Below are positions 1 through 6,466 of a stretch of 8,540 bases of DNA, one piece after another. Within the stretch, counting starts at the first letter, position 1, and every line of letters begins with the position of its first letter. The position numbers were made by a program, and so were the translations under genes. The stretch comes from Actinoplanes liguriensis (GTDB taxonomy: Bacteria; Actinomycetota; Actinomycetes; Mycobacteriales; Micromonosporaceae): positions 35,394 through 43,933 of the forward strand of contig KL571297.1 of NCBI GenBank assembly GCA_000715855.1. Reading direction: 5' to 3'. The notes below the pieces were generated by a model. The model saw only the letters and a program-made list of their open reading frames with translations. It was not told where the DNA came from and made no database searches.

Positions 1-14
1 CTGTCTCTTATACA
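1..14. other. Probable residual Tn5/Nextera mosaic-end adapter at contig edge
   Basis: The first 14 bases, CTGTCTCTTATACA, are identical to the first 14 of the 19-base Tn5 mosaic-end sequence used in Nextera libraries (CTGTCTCTTATACACATCT). The match stops at base 15, where GC-rich genomic sequence begins. An AT-rich 14-mer of this exact sequence is very unlikely by chance in this DNA. It is best read as an assembly artefact rather than biology, so codons read through it should not be trusted. The orientation is odd for a simple 5' adapter and suggests a read-through or chimeric read at the contig end. Confidence 0.8.
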
Positions 15-62
15 TTCCGCGTCGCCGACGGCAAGGTCTCCCGGATGACGATCCGCGCCTGA
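15..62 (+). CDS. 3'-terminal fragment of an unidentified gene
   Basis: One frame is open from the left edge to a TGA at 60-62 and encodes FRVADGKVSRMTIRA after the adapter-like bases. Codon choice is G/C at nearly every third position, as in the neighbouring genes, which supports real coding. The alternating basic/hydrophobic ending (F-R-V-x-D-G-K-V-x-R-M-T-I) resembles the last beta strands of SnoaL/NTF2-like or DUF4440-type small proteins, but fifteen residues are not enough to assign a family. The frame continues through bases 3-14, which are probably adapter. The gene is convergent with the minus-strand operon that ends at 207. Confidence 0.4.
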   Translation, partial: FRVADGKVSRMTIRA

Positions 63-120
63 CGTCCTACCTCGGTGTTCGCTGGGCCCGGATGGTCGCG
101 TGGATCGCACGAAGTCGTCG

Positions 121-181
121 AGAAGCGCTGCCGGGCTCTCCTCCGGTGGCAGGTCCAGGCGTGGACTCCGGCAGCACTTCT
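121..181 (-). terminator. Large inverted repeat, likely factor-independent terminator
   Basis: The arms are 121-134 (AGAAGCGCTGCCGG) and 168-181 (CCGGCAGCACTTCT). They are complementary at 13 of 14 positions. The single mismatch becomes a G.U pair in minus-strand RNA, giving an unbroken 14-bp stem with a 33-nt loop. Inside the loop a second small hairpin is possible (GTCCA 153-157 with TGGAC 162-166). The structure begins 25 nt past the aldo/keto reductase stop, in the gap between two convergent genes, which is where a terminator is expected. There is no U-tract, which is common for actinomycete terminators. It may work in both directions. Confidence 0.6.
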
Positions 182-206
182 GGCCCGCACGAGACCGCCC
201 TCGGGC

Positions 207-1052
207 TCAGGCCGCTGCGGACAGGGTCTCGAATTCGTCGTCGGTCAGCTCGACGTTCGCGGCGGCCTGGTTCTCCTCCAGGTGGGCGACCGACGACGTG
301 CCGGGAATCGGGACCACGATCGGGGACCGGCGCAAAAGCCACGCCAGCGCGAGCTGGCCCGACGTCACACCCGGGTGATTCGCGGCGACCTTCTCCAACG
401 GGCCGCCCGGGCGCGCCAGATTGCCGGCGTCGACCGGCGCCCACGGGATGAAAGCGATGCCCTGCTCGGTGCAGAAGTCGAGAAGCTTTTCCGCACGCCG
501 GTCGCCGAGGTTGTACCGGTTCTGGACCGAGGCGACCGGAACGCCCGCGGCCTGCGCCTCCTGCACGTCCTCGACGCTGACCTCGGAGAGGCCGACCTGC
601 GTGACCAGTCCCTCGTCGAGGAACTCGCGCATGGTCGCGAACTGCTCCTCGCGGGGCGTCCGCGGGTCGATGCGGTGCAGCTGCCACAGGTCGATCCGGT
701 CGACGCCGAGGCGGCGCATTGACATCAGCAGGCACTGGCGCAGGTACTCGCGGCGGCCCAGGGCGGCCCAGAGGTTCGGGCCGTGCCGGGTGAAGCCGCC
801 CTTGGTGGCGATGACCACGTCGCCGTAGCCGGAGCCGTCGTGCAGGGCCTCGCGGATCAGGTCCTCGGAGACGTCCGGGCCGTACGAGTCGGCGGTGTCG
901 ATGAACGTGACCCCGAGTTCCACGCTGCGGCGCAGCACCCGGACGGCCTCGTCGTGGTCGCGCGGCGGACCCCAGATGCCCGGCCCGGTGATGCGCATCG
1001 CGCCGTACCCGAGCCGGTTCACGGTCTTCCCGCCAAGTTCGATGCTGCTCAC
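207..1052 (-). CDS. Aldo/keto reductase family oxidoreductase
   Basis: This 281-residue protein is a complete (beta/alpha)8 aldo/keto reductase, expected to be a cytosolic NADPH-dependent carbonyl reductase; the substrate is unknown. The catalytic tetrad is visible: Asp52 and Tyr57 in FIDTADSYG, Lys84 in IATKGG and His126 in LWQLHRID. The cofactor phosphate-binding stretch IPGTSS is at residues 249-254, and the length is normal for the compact bacterial subfamily. The start is GTG (1052-1050), preceded by a good ribosome site (GAAGGAG, 4 nt upstream). It overlaps the TGA of the upstream alpha/beta hydrolase in a GTGA arrangement, implying translational coupling. The gene is the last of the yidD/hydrolase/reductase transcript and is followed by a strong hairpin. 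Family assignment is firm; substrate and physiological direction cannot be read from the sequence. Confidence 0.93.
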   Translation of the reverse strand: MSSIELGGKTVNRLGYGAMRITGPGIWGPPRDHDEAVRVLRRSVELGVTFIDTADSYGPDVSEDLIREALHDGSGYGDVVIATKGGFTRHGPNLWAALGRREYLRQCLLMSMRRLGVDRIDLWQLHRIDPRTPREEQFATMREFLDEGLVTQVGLSEVSVEDVQEAQAAGVPVASVQNRYNLGDRRAEKLLDFCTEQGIAFIPWAPVDAGNLARPGGPLEKVAANHPGVTSGQLALAWLLRRSPIVVPIPGTSSVAHLEENQAAANVELTDDEFETLSAAA

Positions 1053-1801
1053 TGCACTCCTTCAAGAAAATCGTCGATCACCGGCTGGATGTCGCCGGTG
1101 AACTCGTCGAAGAACCCGTGCCGGCCGCCCTCGTGCAGGTGCAGCACCGCGCCCGGGATGCGCTTGGCCAGCAGCGGCGCGTTCGCGGACGGCACCATCC
1201 GGTCGTCCGTGCCGTGCAGGACCAGGGTCGGCGCCTGGATCGTGGGGAGCACGTCCCACGCGTCGTGCCGGTTGCTCGCCCGCAGGTGGGCGCGGCTCTC
1301 CCCGGCGGTCATCGTCGAGTCGCCGAACAGGTGGCTGTGCCCGTCCCAGTCGTCGGTGTAGAACAGCTCGCGCAGCGTCCGCGTCCGGGCGTTCAGCAGC
1401 AGTTTGCGCACCTCGGGCGTCCGCTCGTGCGCCTGCTGTCCGCCCGGCGACGTGCAGGCCAGGATCAGCCGGTCGACGAGGGCCGGGTGGCGCGCGGCGA
1501 GGAACTGGGCGACGCGGCCGCCCATCGAGGTGCCGTAGACGATCGCGCGCTCACCGAGCGACTCGATCACGGCAGCGGCGTCGTCGGCGAACCACGAGGT
1601 GGTCCAGTCGTCGACCGGGCCGCGGCTCCCGCCCGTACCCCGATAGTCGAAAGTGACGACGCGGAACCTGTCCTCGAACGGCTCGCGCAGCCCGGTCCAC
1701 CAGACATGCGAGTTCGCCTGCCCGGCGAGCAGCAGCAACACCGGCCCCTCGGCCCGCCCACTGACCTGAACCGCCAGGGGAAATCCGTCGCCGGTCAGCA
1801 C
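1049..1801 (-). CDS. Alpha/beta-fold hydrolase
   Basis: This 250-residue soluble hydrolase resembles the 3-oxoadipate enol-lactonase / non-haem haloperoxidase branch of the alpha/beta hydrolase fold. The nucleophile elbow is YGTSMGG with Ser92. The acid is probably Asp200 in HGTDDRMVP, and the general base His228 in GGRHGF, which gives a full triad in the usual order. The FDYRGTGGS segment (51-59) is the conserved loop after strand 4. I place the start at GTG 1801, with TAGGAT about 9 nt upstream. An ATG/GTG-open frame continues to 2083 but its extra N-terminus is arginine/serine-rich, lacks family similarity and lies over yidD in another frame. It begins 10 bp after the yidD stop and overlaps the downstream reductase by 4 bp. 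A hydrolase plus carbonyl reductase pair would suit ester or lactone breakdown, but that is inference. Confidence 0.9.
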   Translation of the reverse strand: MLTGDGFPLAVQVSGRAEGPVLLLLAGQANSHVWWTGLREPFEDRFRVVTFDYRGTGGSRGPVDDWTTSWFADDAAAVIESLGERAIVYGTSMGGRVAQFLAARHPALVDRLILACTSPGGQQAHERTPEVRKLLLNARTRTLRELFYTDDWDGHSHLFGDSTMTAGESRAHLRASNRHDAWDVLPTIQAPTLVLHGTDDRMVPSANAPLLAKRIPGAVLHLHEGGRHGFFDEFTGDIQPVIDDFLEGVQ

Positions 1802-1811
1802 GAGGCCGATC

Positions 1812-2291
1812 CTACGCGCCGGCCGGCAGCGGATCCGCGCCTCGCGCGCCACCGGGCCGGCAACGCAACAGCCGCCGCGCCGCGAGGACGGCGCCGCGCA
1901 CCGGGCCACGCCGTTCGATGGCCTGCGCCGCGTACTCCGAGCAGCTCGGGGTGAACCGGCACACCGCCGGCCGCCGGGCGCTGATCTCCCGCTGGTAGAA
2001 GCGGATCCCGCCGAGCAGGAACCCGCCGCCGCCCCGGCCCGCGAACGTCGCCGTGAACAGTCGCGGGAGCAGCGGCAGCGCAAGCATCAGACAGTTTCCG
2101 TCGAGCCCTTCGGCGACACAGCACCCGGTCTCCAGGAGGCAGGCATCCCGCAGGCAGGACGACTGCTGGTACCGGGAGCGGCGATCGTAGTAGGGGTCGT
2201 AGTACCGGTCATAGCGGCGGCGGCTGATCCATGGCATGCCGCACGGATACCCGGTCACACCGAACCATTCCGGTGACCCGGACCACAGCAC
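1812..2291 (-). CDS. yidD: YidD-family membrane protein insertion factor with Cys/Tyr-rich N-terminal extension
   Basis: The C-terminal part (residues about 92-157 of 159) is a clear YidD domain: RFYQREIS, then CRFTPSCSEYAAQAI with Cys111 and Cys117, then RRLLRCRP with Cys144 and a final GADPLP. YidD is a small inner-membrane-associated protein that aids Sec/YidC-dependent membrane protein insertion. The domain alone is usually about 70-90 residues. Here about 90 more precede it: a basic, Tyr-rich stretch (RRRYDRYYDPYYDRR, 24-38), a Cys-rich segment (C46, C51, C57, C58, C67 within SSCLRDACLLETGCC...GNC) and a hydrophobic stretch (LMLALPLLPRLF). GTG 2291 has a GGAG 4 nt upstream. ATG 2237 (141 residues) is a plausible alternative but lacks a good ribosome site. 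It sits outside the classic rpmH-rnpA-yidD-yidC context and heads an operon with a hydrolase and a reductase. Confidence 0.88.
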   Translation of the reverse strand: MLWSGSPEWFGVTGYPCGMPWISRRRYDRYYDPYYDRRSRYQQSSCLRDACLLETGCCVAEGLDGNCLMLALPLLPRLFTATFAGRGGGGFLLGGIRFYQREISARRPAVCRFTPSCSEYAAQAIERRGPVRGAVLAARRLLRCRPGGARGADPLPAGA

Positions 2292-2379
2292 GATGCTCCG
2301 TCCGCCTCAGAAGTTGATCCTGCATACATGGCGATCTACGTCTACAGTGGGCGTAATTCGTGCAGGTAGGGGGCCAGGC
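2292..2379. promoter_or_regulatory. Divergent promoter region between yidD and the flavin monooxygenase
   Basis: These 88 bp separate two divergent starts and are visibly richer in A/T than the flanking genes. For the minus strand, TAGACG (2344-2339) and CAGGAT (2322-2317) are 16 bp apart and resemble -35/-10 boxes of the main actinomycete sigma factor. They would place the RNA start near 2310, about 20 nt before GTG 2291. For the plus strand only weak candidates are seen: TTGATC at 2314-2319 and TANNNT-type TACAGT at 2343-2348, which are badly spaced. A purine-rich ribosome site (GGTAGGGGG, 2365-2373) lies 6 nt before ATG 2380. No clear operator palindrome is visible. Confidence 0.35.
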
Positions 2380-3549
2380 ATGAAGTTCGGCGCGCTGACC
2401 TTTCCGTTTCATGACCCGGCGGAGGATCCGACCCTGCAGCTCGAGGGGGATCTCGCCCTCGCCGAGCACTGCGACCGGCTCGGGTTCGACGAGTTCTGGT
2501 TCGGGGAGCATCATTCCGGCGGCTGGCAGATCATCGCGTCGCCCGAGTTGATGATTGCGGCCGCGGCGCAGCGGACGAAACGGATCCGGCTCGGGACCGG
2601 GGTGGCGACGCTGTCGTACCACCATCCGTTCCTGCTGCTGGACCGGATCATTCAGCTGGACCATCTGACCCGCGGACGGCTGATCTTCGGGGTGGGGTCC
2701 GGGGCGCTGCCGCTGGACGCGGCGATGATCGGGCACGATCCGATGCAGGCGCGCCGGATGATGGAGGAGTCCCTCGAGGTCATCACGGCGCTGCTGCGGT
2801 ACGACGGGCCGGTCACCCGCAAGACCGACTGGTTCCACCTCGATCAGGGCGTCATGCACCTGCGGCCCTACCAGTGGCCGCTCGACATCCGGGTCGCGGC
2901 GTTCAAGTCCCCGGCCGGGCCGCGCCTGGCGGGCCGGTTCGGCGCCGGGATCGTGTCGTTCGGCGCGTCCGCCGCGATCGGGACGGGCTCGGAGAACCCG
3001 CTGCGGACCACGGCCGAGATCGCGCAGGCCGAGGCGGAACAGGTCGGCCTGCAGTTCGATCGCAGTCGCTGGTCGGTGATGAGCCTGATGCACGTCGCCC
3101 CGACGGAGGAGCAGGCGCGCGCTGAGGTTCGGCACGGGCTGACGTCGTACATCAAATTTGTTCGTCAGATCTTGCCGATGAACGTCCCGGTGGATCTCGA
3201 CGATCCGGATGCCGTCGTCGATGTCCTGATGACGACCGGCAATGCGGTGATCGGGACCCCGGAGCAGGCGATCCGGCACATCGAGAAGATGTGGGAGCTC
3301 AGCGGCGGGTTCGGGACGTTCCTGATCGAGCAGTCGGACATCGCGGACACCGGGGCGACCCTGCGCTCCTACGAGCTTTTCGCCCGGCGCGTGATTCCGT
3401 ATTTCACCGCCGCGACGTGGCCGCGGATCAAGGCGTACGAACAGGAGTTGCAGTCCGGGGGCCTGACCCGGCGGACGATGGCCGCGGCGCAGGCGAAAGC
3501 CGGTGTGGAGTATTACCACGAGGTTGCCGATCGGCGGCGCGCGCGGTGA
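2380..3549 (+). CDS. LLM-class flavin-dependent oxidoreductase (luciferase-like monooxygenase)
   Basis: This 389-residue protein has the bacterial luciferase-like TIM-barrel fold. Landmarks are MKFGALTFPF at the N-terminus, FGEHHSGGW (42-49, the family EHH motif), RIRLGTGV (68-75), LTRGRLIFGVGSG (96-108) and VIGTPEQAIRHIE (290-302). Such enzymes use reduced FMN or F420 and often O2 to oxidise aldehydes, terpenes, alkanes or other small molecules; EHH-type members are mostly FMNH2/O2 monooxygenases fed by a separate flavin reductase, which is not in this window. The start at ATG 2380 has the GGGGG ribosome site 6 nt upstream and begins exactly at the family N-terminus; the frame is open back to 2236, but that stretch crosses the promoter region and yidD. 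It is the first gene of the trio, and its TGA overlaps the antiporter GTG. Family firm, substrate unknown. Confidence 0.92.
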   Translation: MKFGALTFPFHDPAEDPTLQLEGDLALAEHCDRLGFDEFWFGEHHSGGWQIIASPELMIAAAAQRTKRIRLGTGVATLSYHHPFLLLDRIIQLDHLTRGRLIFGVGSGALPLDAAMIGHDPMQARRMMEESLEVITALLRYDGPVTRKTDWFHLDQGVMHLRPYQWPLDIRVAAFKSPAGPRLAGRFGAGIVSFGASAAIGTGSENPLRTTAEIAQAEAEQVGLQFDRSRWSVMSLMHVAPTEEQARAEVRHGLTSYIKFVRQILPMNVPVDLDDPDAVVDVLMTTGNAVIGTPEQAIRHIEKMWELSGGFGTFLIEQSDIADTGATLRSYELFARRVIPYFTAATWPRIKAYEQELQSGGLTRRTMAAAQAKAGVEYYHEVADRRRAR

Positions 3550-4775
3550 CGAGCACGCTCCTGTCCCAGGTGCTGCTCAGCCTCGCGATCATCGTGGTGC
3601 TCGCGCGCCTCGGTGGGTTCGTCGCCGAGCGGCTCGGGCAGCCGCCCGTCGTCGGGGAGATCGTCGCCGGGATCGCCGCGGCTCAGTTCAGCGATGTGCT
3701 GCTGCCGGTGGACGCTCGTCCGTACCTCAATGTGATTGCGCAGTTGGGTCTTGTCATCTTCATGCTGATCGTCGGCCTCGAGGTGGAGGCGACCGCACGG
3801 GTCACGACGGTCGGCGCGGTCGCGTTCGGCGCCACGGCCCTGCCCTTTCTGCTCGGTGTGCTGCTCGCCGCCGTCGTCTGGCCGTGGTATCAGGCGCCCG
3901 CCGGCCACCTGCCGTTCCTGCTGTTCGTCGGCGTCGCGGTGTCGGTGACCGCGTTCCCGGTGCTGGCCCGGATCCTGCGCGACCGTGGCATGTCCGGCAC
4001 CCGGATGGCCGGCATCGCGATGACCTGCGCCGCGATCATCGACGTGGTCGCGTGGCTGGTGCTGGCGGTGGTGATCGCGGTGGCCGGGGCCGGCACGCAT
4101 CGGCCGTGGGTGATGCTCGTGCTGGTCACGGCGTTCATCCTGGTGGTCCTGCTGGTGGTGCGTCCGGGGCTGGCCGCGCTGCGGCGCCGCGGCACGCTCG
4201 ACCGGGTGTCGCCGCGCACGTTCCTGATCGGTGTGCTGGTCGCGGCCGTGCTGGCGGCCTGGTTCACCGAGAGCATCGGCCTGCACAGCATTTTCGGGCC
4301 GTTCGTCGTAGGGCTGGCCCTGCCGCGCCACCAGCCGACCACCGACCTGGTCGTCACCCGGGCCGCGGATCTGAGCAGCGGGTTCCTGCTGCCGGCGTTC
4401 TTCGTGGTGGCCGGCATGCAGGTCGACTTCACCGGGCTCGGCCGGCGGGACATCGGGGTTCTCGCCGCGGCGATCGTCATCTCGATGCTCGGCAAGATCG
4501 CGGGAGCGGCCGGCCCGGCCCGGCTGACCGGGATGGGCGGGCGGGACGCGCTGACGCTCGGCGTGCTGCTCAGCACGCGCGGGCTGACCGAGCTGGTGGT
4601 GCTCACCGTGGGCGCGGCGTCCGGGCTGCTCACCACGACGCTCTACACGATTCTCGTGATCAATGCGGTGATCACGACCTTGGCGACCGGTCCCCTGCTC
4701 ACCCTGCTGGAGCGCGGCGGCCGTACAACGAATGATCGGAAGGCGGACAACCAATGGACACCCGCGTCGACGTAA
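3546..4775 (+). CDS. CPA2-family cation:proton antiporter (CHX/Kha1-like membrane domain)
   Basis: This 409-residue polytopic membrane protein has roughly 11-13 hydrophobic segments. Family landmarks are GQPPVVGEIVAG (31-42), LIVGLEVE (74-81), TAFPVLARIL (135-144), AAIIDVVAW (162-170) with the ion-binding Asp166, a membrane-embedded Lys317 in MLGKIAG, and LSTRGLTELVVL (342-353), which closely matches the plant CHX / yeast Kha1 signature. Members exchange K+ or Na+ for H+ across the cytoplasmic membrane. It consists of the transport domain only, with no RCK/TrkA nucleotide-binding or universal-stress domain at the C-terminus. The GTG start overlaps the monooxygenase stop by 4 bp (GTGA), has no convincing ribosome site of its own, and probably depends on coupling. 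The last 22 bp overlap the downstream halogenase-family gene. The tight packing suggests it supports the flavoenzymes' pathway, possibly through ion or pH balance or ionic-product export, but that is inference. Confidence 0.92.
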   Translation: MTSTLLSQVLLSLAIIVVLARLGGFVAERLGQPPVVGEIVAGIAAAQFSDVLLPVDARPYLNVIAQLGLVIFMLIVGLEVEATARVTTVGAVAFGATALPFLLGVLLAAVVWPWYQAPAGHLPFLLFVGVAVSVTAFPVLARILRDRGMSGTRMAGIAMTCAAIIDVVAWLVLAVVIAVAGAGTHRPWVMLVLVTAFILVVLLVVRPGLAALRRRGTLDRVSPRTFLIGVLVAAVLAAWFTESIGLHSIFGPFVVGLALPRHQPTTDLVVTRAADLSSGFLLPAFFVVAGMQVDFTGLGRRDIGVLAAAIVISMLGKIAGAAGPARLTGMGGRDALTLGVLLSTRGLTELVVLTVGAASGLLTTTLYTILVINAVITTLATGPLLTLLERGGRTTNDRKADNQWTPAST

Positions 4776-6391
4776 CGGTTCTCGGCAGCGGCATCGGTGG
4801 CAGCACCGTGGCGGCGATCCTCGCGCGCCAGGGTCTCTCGGTCGCGATCGTGGACGCGGCGCGACACCCGCGGTTCGCCCTCGGCGAGTCGACGATCGGC
4901 GAGACGTCGTTCCTGCTGCGGCTGCTCGCGGCCCGCTACGACGTGCCGGAGCTGGCGCACGTGTCGACCAGTGGCGGCATCCAGGAGCGCGTGAGCAAGC
5001 GGTGCGGCATCAAGACCAACTTCGGGTTCGTCTACCACCACGAGGGTCAGGAGCATGATCCGTTCGAGGTGACGCAGTGCAGCGTGTCGGAGGGACCGTT
5101 CGGTCCGGAGTCGCACCTGATGCGGGCGGACATCGATCGGTACCTCTATCTTGCGGCCTTGAAGTATGGCGCTGCCGGCCGGGAGGGTGTCCGCATCCAA
5201 TCGGTGGACATCGACGCTTCCGGGGTGGCGGTGGGGCTCGACAACGGCGAGACCTTCCACAGCGACTACGTCATCGACGCGACCGGCCGCACCTCCGTGC
5301 TCGCCGACAAGTTCGGGCTGCGCGAGGAGCCGTGCCGGTTCGAGACGAACTCGCGGACGATCTTCACGCACATGCGCGGTGTCGTGCCCTACGACGCGGT
5401 CGAGAACTCCTCCGGTCAGCCGAACCTGTGGCACGAGGGCACGCTGCACCACCTGTTCGACGGCGGCTGGATGTGGGTGATCCCGTTCGACAACCGCGAG
5501 GGCAGCGAGTCCGACCTGGTCAGCGTCGGGCTGAACCTGGACGTCGACAGGTTCCCCAAGCGCGACGGCGTCTCCGCCGAGCAGGAGTGGAACGAGTTCC
5601 TCGACCGGTTCCCGCCGCTCAAACGCCAGTTCGCGAACGCCACCTCGGCGTTCCGCTGGATCTCCACCGGCCGCACGCAGTTCTCCTCGTCGCGCACGGT
5701 CGGGGACCGCTGGATCCTGATGAGCCACGCGGCCGGCGCGATCGACGCCCTGTTCAGCCGCGGGATGGCGAACACCATGGCCGTGATCGAGGCGTTCGTG
5801 CCGCTGTTCCTGAAGGCGCGCGAAGCCGGCGACTACTCGGCCGCACAATTCTCCTATGTGGACACGCTCAACCAGAACATCCTCGACAACAACGACAAGC
5901 TGATCGCCGGGTCGTATATCGCGTTCCGTGACTTCGACCTGTGGCGGGCCTGGTCGAAGATGTGGTACCTGGCGTGGAACCTGGGCGTCATCCGGATCGC
6001 CGGGACGTACTACCAGTTCCTGGAGACCGCCGACCCGGCGCTGCTCGACCGGCTCCACCAGGGCCCGGTCCCCGGCTCGTTCTGCCCGGATCTGCCCAGC
6101 GCCCAGGCACAGTTCAACGCGTGCTTCGACGTGATGCGCCGGGTCCGCGACGGGCTGCTCTCGCCCACCGACGCGGTCCCCGAGCTGGCGTTCATCCTCG
6201 GCGACGGCGAGGCGTCACCGAGCCCGCTCAACCTGCACGACGTCCTGCGGCGGTGGCACGACGGGTCGATGGAGACGCAGCGGCTGATCTACCAGTGGGG
6301 GCGGACGGCGGCGCCGCTCGCGCTCCGGCCGTACTTCAACTACGACCGCGCCACCATCCCCAAGGCCGCCGAACTGGTCAAATCCGCCTGA
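4754..6391 (+). CDS. FAD-dependent halogenase-family oxidoreductase
   Basis: This 545-residue flavoprotein belongs to the tryptophan-halogenase-like branch of FAD-dependent monooxygenases. Seen: the dinucleotide-binding motif GSGIGGS (11-17), GESTIGET (44-51), MRADIDRYL (123-131), DATGRTS (175-181) and the halogenase signature WMWVIP (239-244, W-x-W-x-I-P). Lys82 or Lys87 could be the halogenating lysine. Later, where family members usually read GDAAGxIDPLFSxG, this protein has SHAAGAIDALFSRG (324-337). The Gly-Asp is lost, and Phe334 sits where tryptophan halogenases carry a catalytic Glu, so free tryptophan is an unlikely substrate; a phenolic, pyrrolic or carrier-bound substrate is more plausible. 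A long helical C-terminus (about 370-545) follows. The start ATG has GGAAGG about 10 nt upstream and lies 22 bp inside the antiporter gene. A non-halogenating monooxygenase role cannot be excluded. It would need FADH2 from a reductase encoded elsewhere. Confidence 0.88.
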   Translation: MDTRVDVTVLGSGIGGSTVAAILARQGLSVAIVDAARHPRFALGESTIGETSFLLRLLAARYDVPELAHVSTSGGIQERVSKRCGIKTNFGFVYHHEGQEHDPFEVTQCSVSEGPFGPESHLMRADIDRYLYLAALKYGAAGREGVRIQSVDIDASGVAVGLDNGETFHSDYVIDATGRTSVLADKFGLREEPCRFETNSRTIFTHMRGVVPYDAVENSSGQPNLWHEGTLHHLFDGGWMWVIPFDNREGSESDLVSVGLNLDVDRFPKRDGVSAEQEWNEFLDRFPPLKRQFANATSAFRWISTGRTQFSSSRTVGDRWILMSHAAGAIDALFSRGMANTMAVIEAFVPLFLKAREAGDYSAAQFSYVDTLNQNILDNNDKLIAGSYIAFRDFDLWRAWSKMWYLAWNLGVIRIAGTYYQFLETADPALLDRLHQGPVPGSFCPDLPSAQAQFNACFDVMRRVRDGLLSPTDAVPELAFILGDGEASPSPLNLHDVLRRWHDGSMETQRLIYQWGRTAAPLALRPYFNYDRATIPKAAELVKSA

Positions 6392-6466
6392 TCGAGGAGG
6401 AGCGCCGGGTCGCGGAGTCGTTGCGTTCGGCATGCTCAACCGCGGTCCATAACGGCGCTTCTGGGG

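Noticed and set aside
1802..2083. N-terminal extension of the alpha/beta hydrolase frame
   Set aside because: Arg/Ser/Gly-rich sequence that overlaps yidD in another frame. The hydrolase fold begins right after GTG 1801.
2165..2215. Short GTAGTA-type repeats in the 5' part of yidD
   Set aside because: They reflect the Tyr/Asp-rich protein stretch (YDRYYDPYYD). They are not regular enough in length or sequence for a DNA repeat array or CRISPR.
2319..2366. CCTGCA ... TGCAGG 6-bp inverted repeat in the divergent promoter region
   Set aside because: The arms are only 6 bp and 36 bp apart with no extension on either side. This is expected by chance and not enough for an operator call.
2236..2379. 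N-terminal extension of the flavin monooxygenase frame
   Set aside because: It crosses the divergent promoter and the yidD start, does not resemble the family, and a good ribosome site precedes the internal ATG at 2380.
2209..3519. Long minus-strand open frame (436 codons) opposite the flavin monooxygenase gene
   Set aside because: Its translation is Arg/Pro/His-rich with no family motifs and lies wholly antisense to a gene with clear family signatures. Such shadows are expected in GC-rich DNA.
3513..4754. Minus-strand (413 codons) and second plus-strand (about 410 codons) frames over the antiporter gene
   Set aside because: Both are charged, Arg/His/Asp-rich readings of codons that in the accepted frame give a well-formed membrane protein with family motifs.
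4643..6058. Long minus-strand open frame (471 codons) opposite the halogenase-family gene
   Set aside because: Low-complexity Val/Arg/Glu/His composition, no recognisable domain, and complete antisense overlap with a strongly supported gene.
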